A program made the translations under genes and the position numbers. From an uncultured Acetatifactor sp. (GTDB lineage Bacteria > Bacillota > Clostridia > Lachnospirales > Lachnospiraceae): a DNA stretch of 64,000 nt. The DNA lies in NCBI GenBank assembly GCA_910577185.1, contig CAJTLR010000004.1:1-64000 (forward strand), given 5' to 3'. This document shows, piece after piece, positions 54,325 through 61,980 of the stretch. Under the pieces are notes generated by a model that was not told the origin of the DNA, did not search any database, and saw nothing but the letters and a program-made list of their open reading frames with translations. Each line of letters begins with the position of its first letter. Positions within the stretch are counted from its first letter, which is position 1.

Positions 54325-54891
54325 TTAAAACAGCGCCGCCCCGAAATAGGTCACGGTATTTTCCCCGTTGATATAGTGCATCCCGCACTGCTTCGCCAGC
54401 CTGGATACATTGATGCCGTAAGCCTCCAGGGAGGACATCGCCCTGTCCGGAAACCGGCAGGGATCCCCCGTTTTTTTCCCGCATACCGGGCAGAGGCGGC
54501 GCCAGCCGCCGGCGCCTAAATGGAGCGCCTTTTTCACACCGTTTTTTTCAAACAGCTCCCGCACGTTCTGGGCCAGGTCGTTGTGGAACCGGCCGGCTTC
54601 CATCATGCCTTCAAAGTCATAGCTGTCCTCCAGCAGCCCCACCGTCTGATAAACGACCGCCTGGGAATAGGTCTTTGCCTCCCGGATCAAATCGTCAATC
54701 TCTCCAATGTCCGGCGGACACATATAACTTTTTCCATAATTGCCGCAGGCGTTGGAAGCACACATACTGCGGAAAGCCGTGTCAAACGATATGTTGTTTA
54801 CGCCGGTCACAGCTACAGACTTTGCCCCCAGGCGCAGGACTTCTTCCTTCAGCGATTCGGGATCAGCCTTCCGCATATTCTCTGTGCCCAT
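54325..54891 (-). CDS. DUF2284 predicted metal-binding protein
   Basis: 188 aa from ATG 54891, which lies one base after the TAA of the upstream corrinoid gene. Cysteine-rich motifs fit DUF2284: FRSMCASNACGNYGKSYMCPPDIG and LCPVCGKKTGDPCRFPDRAMSSLEAYGINV. These proteins often accompany corrinoid methyltransferase clusters; function unknown, possibly an Fe-S or zinc protein. An upstream in-frame ATG at 54966 would overlap the previous gene by 70 nt and is less likely. Confidence 0.75.
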   Translation of the reverse strand: MGTENMRKADPESLKEEVLRLGAKSVAVTGVNNISFDTAFRSMCASNACGNYGKSYMCPPDIGEIDDLIREAKTYSQAVVYQTVGLLEDSYDFEGMMEAGRFHNDLAQNVRELFEKNGVKKALHLGAGGWRRLCPVCGKKTGDPCRFPDRAMSSLEAYGINVSRLAKQCGMHYINGENTVTYFGAALF

Positions 54892-54892
54892 C

Positions 54893-56230
54893 TTACGCCA
54901 TCCCGTGGCAGAATGCAACTGCCGCATCCGCGGCGCTTGCCGCGTCTGTCGTATATTTATCCGCACCGATCTGCAGGCAGAAGGCTTCTGTCACAGGAGC
55001 GCCGCCGATCATGATCTTTACCTTGTCACGGATACCGGCTTTTTCCGCTTCTTTGACCACTTCGCCCATAACCGGCATGGTAGTTGTCAGCAATGCGGAA
55101 CAGCAGATGATCTGACAGCCCTGCTCAACCGCAGTTTGTACATAGGTTTCCGGAGCCACATCCGTTCCCAGGTCCACAACCTCCAGGCCTTTGCCTTCCA
55201 TCATCATCTTCACCAGGTTTTTGCCGATGTCGTGCAGGTCGCCTTTTACCGTACCAATGCAGACCTTACCCGCTGCTTCTACGCCGCTTTCAGCCAGCAG
55301 GGGCTTCAGCAGGGTAGTGCCCATATTCATCGCGCGGGCAGCCACCAGAACCTCCGGAACGAAAACCTCGTTCTTTTTGAACTTATCGCCGACAACGTCC
55401 ATCCCGGCAAGCAGGCCCTGCTCCAGGATGTCACGCGCGGGAACGCCTTCGTCAATGGCCTGCTGAACCAGCTCTTTGACAATCTTTGCTTTTCCTCTTT
55501 GGAGATTCTCAGAAATTTCACTTAAAATGCTCATGTCTTTTCCTCCCGGCATTGACGCCTTTTGATTGATTGGTTTATTTTTTCTGATCTTTTCCCACGC
55601 CTGGTAGACGCGGTATACATTTTCCGGATTTGCCCCCGGCCCGAACTCGCACTGCGCAATACAGCCGCCATTTTGCCACAAAGTTATGTAGACCGATTCC
55701 ACAGCCTGGTCGATATCCGCTGTCGTTCCTTTCGGCAAAAGATGCTGCCGGTCAATCTCGCCCCAGAAGGTGATCTTCCCTTTATAAGGCGCCAGATTTT
55801 CAAGCCCCATGCAAAACAGCTGGCTGTTGACCGCATCCAGCCCCAGGTCAATCAGTTTCGGAATAATCCGCAGGATGTTCCCGTCCGAGTGCATAAAAAT
55901 CTTTTTACCGTTCCGGTGTGCAATCTCAATATAATCACGGTACATGGGTGCGAAAAATTCATCCCACAGCTGCGGACTGATCAACAGGTCATTTTGGGAG
56001 CCCCATTCATCCACGTATTCCCCAACTGCGTACGCGTCGCCTTTGGTGGCGGGATATTCCTTCCATACCGTATCCGGCCCGTCAAAATCCCACTCAAAGT
56101 CCTGAGCCAGCCGCTCCATCATTTCCGGGCAGTGCTCCTGTGCACAGGGCAGCGACCACAGTTGCCGCGGGATACGCTCTTCCGTATTGGTGAAATGGAG
56201 GGTGCTCAGCACACGTTCTTTTGATGTCAT
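54893..56230 (-). CDS. UroD-like domain (centre deleted) fused in frame to a corrinoid protein
   Basis: 445 codons from ATG 56230 (GGGGGAG upstream). Residues 1-232 are UroD-like (TSKERVLSTLHFTNTEERIPRQL; KKIFMHSDGNILRIIPKLIDLGLDAVNSQ; GEIDRQHLLPKGT), but the text jumps from GEYVDEWG to SQNDLLISP, where full relatives have about 100 more residues. From codon 233 (ATG 55534, with its own RBS GGGAGG) a 213-aa methyltransferase corrinoid protein follows: four-helix cap, the B12-binding GDLHDIGKNLV, and IGGAPVTEAF. The corrinoid part looks intact and may be translated on its own; the UroD part is probably dead. Confidence 0.8.
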   Translation of the reverse strand: MTSKERVLSTLHFTNTEERIPRQLWSLPCAQEHCPEMMERLAQDFEWDFDGPDTVWKEYPATKGDAYAVGEYVDEWGSQNDLLISPQLWDEFFAPMYRDYIEIAHRNGKKIFMHSDGNILRIIPKLIDLGLDAVNSQLFCMGLENLAPYKGKITFWGEIDRQHLLPKGTTADIDQAVESVYITLWQNGGCIAQCEFGPGANPENVYRVYQAWEKIRKNKPINQKASMPGGKDMSILSEISENLQRGKAKIVKELVQQAIDEGVPARDILEQGLLAGMDVVGDKFKKNEVFVPEVLVAARAMNMGTTLLKPLLAESGVEAAGKVCIGTVKGDLHDIGKNLVKMMMEGKGLEVVDLGTDVAPETYVQTAVEQGCQIICCSALLTTTMPVMGEVVKEAEKAGIRDKVKIMIGGAPVTEAFCLQIGADKYTTDAASAADAAVAFCHGMA

Positions 56231-56268
56231 TTTACTCCCCCTTTCCCGAAAAATGTTTCGGAAATAGA

Positions 56269-56296
56269 TTGTATTTATCATTAAATCGATTATAAT
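56269..56296 (+). promoter_or_regulatory. Probable promoter of the AraC-type regulator
   Basis: TTGTAT, 16 nt, TATAAT in the 152-nt divergent region, ending 87 nt before the araC-type start. The divergent control region should also hold the regulator's binding sites; none was pinned down. Confidence 0.45.
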
Positions 56297-56382
56297 AAAT
56301 ATAAATTCATTCCGCATTCAAAAAAATATTTGATACGGATTTATACGGCTCCATCCAAATTTTCAGAATTTAAGGAGACATT

Positions 56383-57258
56383 ATGATCCCTTTGATCGAC
56401 CAGTACTGCTGGACTCCTCACCGCAAGATCCTTTCTTCCGAGCAGACGCAGCTTCCATGGCTCCAGACGTTCGGCATCCAGACCTCCGGCAAAGCCGAAA
56501 AACCGCTGGTCCCGCATACCCATCCCGGCTGCATGGAAATTGTTTTTTTGCTCAAGGGCTTCCAAATCTACGAAACCTCCGGGCATCTTTTCCGGCTTAC
56601 CGGCTATGATATTTTTGTCACCCGCACGGGAGAACCGCACAGCTCCGGCGATTTCCCGGAGCATATCAGCGACCTGATGTGGTTTCAGCTCCGTCTTTCC
56701 GCCCTCACACAGACCTTCCGCGAGCCGCAGGCATCCCAGCTTGCCTCTGCCCTTCAAGAGCTGCCCCGGATATTCCGCGGGAACGCCGCCCTGGAAAGCC
56801 AGCTCAGAGAAGCTTTTTTCTGCCTGGCATCTTCAGACCCCATCTCCCAGGCATTGGGGCAGGCGCTTTTTACCAGCTGCCTTTACCGTATGATCCTGCT
56901 TTCCCGGGAGCTGAAACCGCTGCAGGCCGACCAGATCAGTGAAGCAATCGTTTATATCCACGAACATATCGATGAGCCCATCGCCCTGGAAAACACCGCG
57001 GCAAGCTGCGGCCTTTCCCTTTCCCGCTTCAAGTCAAAATTCAGGGAGGAAACCGGCATCACACCCCGGGCCTTCATCAACTATGTCAAGGTCGCGCGAG
57101 CCAAGCAGCTCTTGAAGCAGGGGCTTTCCGTCACCCAGGTATCAGACAGGCTCTCTTTTGATACCCCGAACTATTTTGCTACCCTTTTCAAAAGGTACAC
57201 CGGCAAAACACCCAGCCAGTATCAGAAAAGCCCTTCTCAGGAATCCGATCCCTCATAA
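56383..57258 (+). CDS. AraC-family transcriptional regulator
   Basis: 291 aa. N-terminal cupin-like sensor domain (HTHPGCMEIVFLLKGFQIYETSGHLFRLTGYDIFVTRTGEPH, about 48-90) and C-terminal double helix-turn-helix (ENTAASCGLSLSRFKSKFREETGITPRAFINYVKVARAKQLL; VTQVSDRLSFDTPNYFATLFKRYTGKTPSQYQ). RBS AAGGAG before ATG 56383. Transcribed divergently from the UroD/corrinoid cluster, so it most likely switches that cluster on when its methylated substrate is present. Confidence 0.92.
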   Translation: MIPLIDQYCWTPHRKILSSEQTQLPWLQTFGIQTSGKAEKPLVPHTHPGCMEIVFLLKGFQIYETSGHLFRLTGYDIFVTRTGEPHSSGDFPEHISDLMWFQLRLSALTQTFREPQASQLASALQELPRIFRGNAALESQLREAFFCLASSDPISQALGQALFTSCLYRMILLSRELKPLQADQISEAIVYIHEHIDEPIALENTAASCGLSLSRFKSKFREETGITPRAFINYVKVARAKQLLKQGLSVTQVSDRLSFDTPNYFATLFKRYTGKTPSQYQKSPSQESDPS

Positions 57259-57324
57259 TCCCGGCAGGCCCGGATATATCTCCCTCCGTTCCGCCTCACC
57301 TGGCTAATTAATTTACAATCTATA

Positions 57325-57352
57325 TAAAGAACAAGCTCTTTTTTGCCGATAT
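57325..57352 (+). promoter_or_regulatory. Sigma-D-type promoter before the 275-aa gene
   Basis: TAAA, 16 nt, GCCGATAT: both elements match the Bacillus sigma-D consensus fully. It lies 155 nt upstream of ATG 57508. The other bases of 57259-57507 show no gene. Confidence 0.65.
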
Positions 57353-57507
57353 ATTATAGTGCAGTATGGACGTTATTGAAAATAGCGTTGGGTGAGTAGC
57401 TGCGCAGGTGGAAGAGAGATTTTTAAAATGGCGTTATAAAAGTTTGGAGAACAAGGCGGATTAATACCAGGCAAGTGTGTATTGGTTCGCCTTGCAAGGA
57501 GGAAAGA

Positions 57508-58335
57508 ATGAGCATTAGTGGAGTTGGGAGCGTTAATTCGTATATTTACAACATGAAAACAGGGAAACTGTCTACAAAAGATGGCTCGCATGATGAATTT
57601 GTAGAGTATTTTAATGATAACTTGAATGGCGAAAATTCCGATGCGCTGAATGGTTTTGACCAACAGCGTAAAAGCGGTGTTAAAAAGATGATCAGCCTGA
57701 TGGAGGAGATGGGGCTGGGAAAAAATATAGTAGATACGCTGCAGGGTGACGAAATTGAAATCACTTCGGAGATAGTTGATGCCACTACGAGTACCTATTG
57801 TATCAATGGAGAGAAGGTATTTACCCTCAATGCAGCAGTAAGATATACACCAGAGGAAATAAGCGTTTTTGGCAGACTGGATCATCCATATAAAACCACA
57901 CATCCCACAGGCTATGACCCTTTGCGGAACCGCCTTAGCATAGGCGTGGGAAATGTCTTTGAATTTGGGAATGGTTATAAGTTCACGGTGGAGAGGGATA
58001 GAGTAAGAATTGACAGTTATGGAAAGGGAACAGCGGAGGATTACCAAAATGCAGGTTCATTTGCATTTGGCCTGAGCGCATTGATTCGTTTCGGCGACCA
58101 GCAGGCGTTTTCGGCACTGCATCGCGCAGCGGTCAGCACACCGATGATGTTGGAATTTCTGAAGGAATTAGGAGTAGATACCAGCAGGGAATTCATAATT
58201 AACGAAACCAAATGTGAGGTGAGGAATGGACGGATAGAAGAAGTAGGAAATAAGGTAGGCGTTCCCAGTTCTATTCACCAGAAAGCAGTGGAACGCTATG
58301 AAAAATGGATGTATATACCTCTTTCAAAGAGGTAA
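57508..58335 (+). CDS. Unknown 275-aa protein, predicted sigma-D regulon
   Basis: Starts MSISGVGSVNSYIYNMKTGK after AAGGAGG. No signal peptide or membrane helix. Residues 20-75 are charged and helical; the middle has a beta-rich part (GNVFEFGNGYKFTVERDRVRIDSY); the end is helical with HQKAVERYEKWMYIPL. I do not recognise a family with known function. The upstream GCCGATAT promoter suggests that it is made with late flagellar genes. The Ser/Gly/Asn-rich N-terminus without a Sec signal would suit flagellar export, but that is speculation. Confidence 0.75.
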   Translation: MSISGVGSVNSYIYNMKTGKLSTKDGSHDEFVEYFNDNLNGENSDALNGFDQQRKSGVKKMISLMEEMGLGKNIVDTLQGDEIEITSEIVDATTSTYCINGEKVFTLNAAVRYTPEEISVFGRLDHPYKTTHPTGYDPLRNRLSIGVGNVFEFGNGYKFTVERDRVRIDSYGKGTAEDYQNAGSFAFGLSALIRFGDQQAFSALHRAAVSTPMMLEFLKELGVDTSREFIINETKCEVRNGRIEEVGNKVGVPSSIHQKAVERYEKWMYIPLSKR

Positions 58336-58372
58336 GTCCTGGAGCTGCGGGAAAGCAGGAGCTTTTGTATAT

Positions 58373-58411
58373 GACTCTATACGGACTGACATTTTAAGTC
58401 TGTAAAGAGTC
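58373..58411. other. Stem-loop between the two unknown genes
   Basis: GACTCT.../...AGAGTC with inner CGGACT/AGTCTG, then an A-rich run on the + strand. It lacks a T-run on the + strand, so it may stabilise mRNA ends or reduce read-through rather than terminate. Confidence 0.4.
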
Positions 58412-58443
58412 AAAAAAATAATTAAAAAAATGGAGACCATATA

Positions 58444-59499
58444 ATGAGTGTTGGAATGAACAGTGTTTTGATGAGGGGAAGACAATATGAGTATAGGACT
58501 ACGAATACGCCTGACCGGGGGAAATCCTTGTTTGAACGGGTGGGCAGGACGGATTCCTGTCAGCCGGAGAGGCGGGTTGAAAATGGCCGGTTAAGCGCAT
58601 ATGATGCATATAGTTGCATGAACGCAGGCCTTAGGGGCGGAGCCGTATCTGAAAGCCTGGGCGCACAGGCATGCACTGAGCTTGAAAAAGTTGAAAATGA
58701 GAAATACACAGTCTCTGTTTATAATAAAGACGGAATAAAAAATCATTGGAGCATATATGACAAAACGTCAGATAAATATTACAGGTTCGATCCCCAAAAC
58801 ACAACTGTCCAGGTTGATTCTGAAACCGGAAAACGTTACCTGGTTCAGGAAGACAGGCTGGGAGGGCTTATGAATGCCTGTGGAATGAATGCTTTTCTGG
58901 AAAATACCCTGAAAGAGTTTATGGGGGTTGATGAGATAAAGTGTTCCTGCATAAATGAGCGGTTTGATGTTACAATAAACCAATACACGGGAATCGCTTC
59001 AATCAGAAAGAAAGGCGCGGAAGGAAATGGCGCGTGCATGATAGTTGACGGCGAGGAGCAAGCCCGGAAATTAGAGGAGCTTGCAAATATATATATGGAA
59101 AAATACCCATCACTTATGACAAGTAAAGAAATGGCGATGACGTATGCAGAATTGGAGATTGCCGGATATGCGTTTCGGGATGAAAATGGAATATTGACGA
59201 TTGGCATTGGCGGAATGGGATACATGAACGAAAAAGAACCGGATAAGGGATGGGGGATACTGTACTCAGGATTTGATTCTTCGATCTATTCCAAAATAGT
59301 GGGAGCTTTTTCGGAAGGTGCCATAACCCAGGGGGAGGTTGGGATAATCGAAAAATGGGAAGAGTGGTTAGAGAAGAAGGGAGTGGAATTTAAGGCCAGT
59401 ACAATTAAATGGGATATGGAGAAAGCCTTAGAGAGAAAAGCTGATATGTATCATACATCAGTAAGGCCAGGTGATTTTATGTGTTTTGAAGAAAATTAA
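58444..59499 (+). CDS. Unknown 351-aa protein
   Basis: Starts MSVGMNSVLMRGRQYEYRT; RBS is weak (an A-rich run with ATGGAGACC 9 nt upstream). Soluble, no signal peptide. A beta-rich segment (KYTVSVYNKDGIKNHWSIYDKTSDKYYRFDPQNTTVQ, about 85-120), a helical middle (ARKLEELANIYMEKYPSLMTSKEMAMTYAELEIAGY) and a Gly-rich stretch (LTIGIGGMGYMNEKEPDKGWG). It shares with the previous gene a short MS-Gly/Asn/Ser start and general style but no clear sequence identity. Probably in the same transcript, 108 nt downstream. Function unknown. Confidence 0.7.
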   Translation: MSVGMNSVLMRGRQYEYRTTNTPDRGKSLFERVGRTDSCQPERRVENGRLSAYDAYSCMNAGLRGGAVSESLGAQACTELEKVENEKYTVSVYNKDGIKNHWSIYDKTSDKYYRFDPQNTTVQVDSETGKRYLVQEDRLGGLMNACGMNAFLENTLKEFMGVDEIKCSCINERFDVTINQYTGIASIRKKGAEGNGACMIVDGEEQARKLEELANIYMEKYPSLMTSKEMAMTYAELEIAGYAFRDENGILTIGIGGMGYMNEKEPDKGWGILYSGFDSSIYSKIVGAFSEGAITQGEVGIIEKWEEWLEKKGVEFKASTIKWDMEKALERKADMYHTSVRPGDFMCFEEN

Positions 59500-59535
59500 T
59501 AGCTTATTGAACTACGAATGTTCAAAGAGCTGTTT

Positions 59536-59665
59536 TTTGGGGGGAAATGGGCAGTTTAACGGTAAAAGTGGTCAATCCATTTTTGCTGTCTGCCCAGATG
59601 GTTCCGCCATGCAGGAGGACGGGAGGTATCATAAAATTACAGTAGATCTAAACTTGGAGGGATAA
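59536..59665 (+). pseudogene. Possible C-terminal remnant of an unknown gene
   Basis: A 3' frame ending KSGQSIFAVCPDGSAM... and RYHKITVDLNLEG looks protein-like. It continues the frame of a short ORF that overlaps the end of the previous gene, and it has no start or RBS of its own. It is followed by GGAGG and the palindromic element. Confidence 0.3.
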
Positions 59666-59673
59666 GATTGAAA

Positions 59674-59747
59674 ATTGAAAATTTTCAATCCCAAATTTGT
59701 GTCTGCGCGGCATCCACAAATTTGACATGCGCAAAAGGCCGCGCAGA
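59674..59747. repeat. Interleaved palindromes (possible pseudoknot) before the GyrI-like remnant
   Basis: A 16-bp perfect palindrome ATTGAAAATTTTCAAT is followed by CAAATTTGTG/CACAAATTTG (59692-59701 with 59715-59724). The loop of the second stem contains TCTGCGCGG, which pairs perfectly with CCGCGCAGA downstream (59702-59710 with 59739-59747). Two perfect, interleaved stems are the layout of an H-type pseudoknot. Confidence 0.65.
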
Positions 59748-59760
59748 AATGGGGTTAACT

Positions 59761-60361
59761 ATGCAAAGTGTAAGAATTTATGAGATGCCGGCCTGTAAAA
59801 TGGTTTCGTCTGGAACAGGTATGTTCGGAGAGGGGAATTTCGTTATATTTGATGAATGGTTATCTTCGCAAAAACGCAGTCTGTTTCCGAAAGATTTCCT
59901 ATATTGGGCAGGAGAGGGCTTTGTCTGGCTGTACATGTATGAGGATGGAATGAATGTTCCGAAAGAATTTGAAATAATAGATTTTCAGGGAGGTCTTTAT
60001 GCTGTAGCAACCGACATAGACCAGGAAACAGATAAGGAACTTATGAACACAGAAGTAGAAAAGTTTCTAAACTCCCATGCATTCCAATGCACCACCATCA
60101 ATAAAAGTCGGGAGTTTAGCTGATGCACACAACCTGCATAGAATATGCAGGTTGGCGCACAGCTGTCTCGCAAAACCATAAAGCAACATGGTTTTGACTT
60201 CGCGGTAACGGAATGGCATAGGAACTTTTACAGTAAGTGAAAACGGATTAGAACGTGACACATCACGTTCGGAATTAGGAAATATTATTACGTCACCTTA
60301 TGCGAAAGAGATAATAGGATACGAACAGATGGACTATTATTTCCCAATAAAAGCAAAGTAA
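59761..60361 (+). pseudogene. GyrI-like small-molecule-binding protein, interrupted
   Basis: From ATG 59761 the frame has MQSVRIYEMPACKMVSSGTGMFG and FLYWAGEGFVWLYMYEDGMNVP, typical of GyrI-like/AraC-effector-binding domains, and stops at 60123. In another frame, 60212-60361, the missing C-terminal end is found: TFTVSENGLERDTSRSELGNI and GYEQMDYYFPIKAK. About 90 bases between them hold two perfect hairpins. So the gene appears to have been broken by a small palindromic insertion. Confidence 0.65.
60130..60196. repeat. Twin-hairpin insertion in the GyrI-like gene
   Basis: CAACCTGCAT/ATGCAGGTTG (60130-60139 with 60145-60154) and CAAAACCAT/ATGGTTTTG (60171-60179 with 60188-60196), separated by GCGCACAGCTGTCTCGC. 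Compact, palindromic and lying inside a gene, like a REP- or MITE-type element; no target duplication was seen. Confidence 0.55.
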
Positions 60362-60393
60362 ATCCCGGCTTGCTGAGCTGTGGCAGACAGTAA

Positions 60394-60495
60394 AGAATCC
60401 ACCTTGATTCTATTACCCGTGAAAATATTCATTATATTTTTGGGATGGTGCTGCAGGACACATGGCTGTTTGAGGGCAGTATACAAGATAACCTT
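60394..60495 (+). pseudogene. ABC exporter ATP-binding domain, short remnant
   Basis: About 34 codons read IHLDSITRENIH then FGMVLQDTWLFEGSIQDNL, the Q-loop region of MdlB/MsbA-type ABC exporters. No start, Walker motifs or signature motif are present and similarity ends after about 60495. The 300 bases after it up to the next promoter show no gene. Confidence 0.7.
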
Positions 60496-60740
60496 CCTGT
60501 TTCTTCTATTTGGAATTTACTTTTGTTTTCTGCTTGCCTTTTGCTGTTTGGTCTGTCTGCCTTTTCTTTTTAGCAAGACCATCTTGCTAATGTAGACTGC
60601 ATAAAATATAGTAAGTATCAGTAAACCGATTTTCTATTTCAATTACAATGTATATGAAGAAAAATTACTGTTTCGACAGGGAATAAACGGAATTTGTGAC
60701 ACTCAACGAAGCGTTTAGCGTGAAATCAACGCCTGGTATG

Positions 60741-60769
60741 TTCTAAATAGATTCTCTTTTTGGTATAAT
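60741..60769 (+). promoter_or_regulatory. Extended -10 promoter of the HTH regulator gene
   Basis: TGGTATAAT (TG-n-TATAAT) with a weak -35 TTCTAA 17 nt upstream; the start codon is 31 nt after the -10. Confidence 0.5.
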
Positions 60770-60800
60770 ACGGTCAAATACAGCAAAGGAGATTCGGTGT

Positions 60801-61535
60801 ATGGATCAGAAAAAAATAGGTGCATTTATTGCACAGTGCAGGAAAGAAAAAAATCTGACACAAATGCAGCTTGCAGAACTATTAGAAATTACCAGTCAGG
60901 CGGTTTCCAAATGGGAAAACGGAAGAGGAATGCCGGATGTGTCGCTTTTACAGCCTTTGTGTGATGCTTTGGGTATAAGCCTGAACGAGCTTTTTTCGGG
61001 GGAGCATGTATCTGCGGAGGAATATAAAGGAAAAGCGGAGGAAAATATTTCCAGGCTTTTTAAAGAAAAACAAATTGCCAATCTTAAGCCCGTAAAAAAT
61101 TTATTCTCCGTATGTGCCAATGTCACTTTGTTTGTAATAGTGACTGAACTGGCTGTTGGCCTTGTTGGGAATTTTTTTAATTCCGATATATTGGAAGTCA
61201 TGTTGATGAATGCTTCTGTATGGCTGATATTGTTTTTGGCTTCAATGGGTAAACTGTTGTATGACAAGAAAAAAATGAAAAACCTGAAACATTCAGGCGC
61301 CTGTATGGACTCCGAGATAGAGGACATGATTCCGGCAGCCTGGATCAGAGTGGCAAACTACACCAGCTGCAGAATTGTCTGCCGGTTTATTTATGAGGGT
61401 AAGGAATACAAAGCAGTGAGTAATTATTATGTTTTGGCACCATTTATGCGAAAAGAAGATTTATATGCGAATGTTTATATCGACAAAGATAATCCTGCCA
61501 GATACAGTGTAGAGCTTTTTCAAATAGGCTGGTAA
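60801..61535 (+). CDS. XRE-type HTH regulator with membrane-helix C-terminal part
   Basis: 244 aa. N-terminal XRE HTH (IGAFIAQCRKEKNLTQMQLAELLEITSQAVSKWENGRGMPDVSLL, about 5-50), then two membrane helices (about 105-127 and 135-152) and a C-terminal soluble part (VANYTSCRIVCRFIYEGKEYKAVSNYY). Similar HTH-membrane proteins in Firmicutes control small adjacent operons. RBS AAAGGAG. No obvious target beside it. Confidence 0.85.
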   Translation: MDQKKIGAFIAQCRKEKNLTQMQLAELLEITSQAVSKWENGRGMPDVSLLQPLCDALGISLNELFSGEHVSAEEYKGKAEENISRLFKEKQIANLKPVKNLFSVCANVTLFVIVTELAVGLVGNFFNSDILEVMLMNASVWLILFLASMGKLLYDKKKMKNLKHSGACMDSEIEDMIPAAWIRVANYTSCRIVCRFIYEGKEYKAVSNYYVLAPFMRKEDLYANVYIDKDNPARYSVELFQIGW

Positions 61536-61569
61536 TTCGGATATCTTTCAAAATCATTCATACTTATTC

Positions 61570-61613
61570 AAAACTGCCGCTGCAGGAACTATCATTCCCG
61601 CAACGGCAGTTTT
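61570..61613. terminator. Bidirectional terminator between the HTH gene and hicA
   Basis: AAAACTGCCG pairs with CGGCAGTTTT, with an inner GCAGGAA/TTCCCGC stem. T-runs on both strands let it serve both convergent genes. Confidence 0.85.
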
Positions 61614-61658
61614 CATTTGCGTGTTTTTTCTGGCTCACAGGTGTCCCTTTAAAAAGGG

Positions 61659-61856
61659 CTAGCTCCTGAAAGACAGCCCGGTTGTTTTTTCGAGATTATC
61701 AATTATGCCAACGTGTAAATCCTTATCATCATGGTTGGGAACCGTAATGATAAGAGAACTGTCAGGATGCCTGTACCGGTAATGGGAACCATTGACCTTT
61801 GCACAAAACCAGCCATTAGCAACAATTATCTTCTCGACTTTTTTGAAATTAACCAT
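61659..61856 (-). CDS. hicA: HicA-family mRNA interferase toxin
   Basis: 65 aa with the dsRBD-like HicA fold: KKVEKIIVANGWFCAKVNGSHYRYRHPDSSLIITVPNHDDKDLHVGII. The catalytic histidine is in GSHYRY. It cuts mRNA when not bound by HicB. AAGGAGA before ATG 61856. Unusually, it is transcribed away from hicB. Confidence 0.9.
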   Translation of the reverse strand: MVNFKKVEKIIVANGWFCAKVNGSHYRYRHPDSSLIITVPNHDDKDLHVGIIDNLEKTTGLSFRS

Positions 61857-61938
61857 ATCTTTTCTCCTTATTATGAAGCTTGTCAGTAGTTACATAATCA
61901 CTATGAATTACTTCTAAGGCATATGGTTAATTTTTTTC

Positions 61939-61967
61939 AGTATACAGGAAAATAAGTGGAAAGTCAA
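61939..61967 (-). promoter_or_regulatory. Sigma-A promoter of hicA
   Basis: On the minus strand: TTGACT, 17 nt, TATACT. It is back-to-back with the hicB promoter, with 13 bases between the two -35 elements. Confidence 0.75.
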
Positions 61968-61980
61968 TATTGAAAAAGTA

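Noticed and set aside
60380..60595. A 71-codon hydrophobic open frame as a membrane protein
   Set aside because: Another frame of the same bases encodes the Q-loop piece of an ABC exporter, and the hydrophobic frame has no RBS.
60605..60632. A further sigma-D promoter (ACCGATTT) before the HTH regulator gene
   Set aside because: With a 16-nt spacer the -35 would be AATA; a TAAA is present only at 19 nt. A better extended -10 sigma-A site lies closer to the gene.
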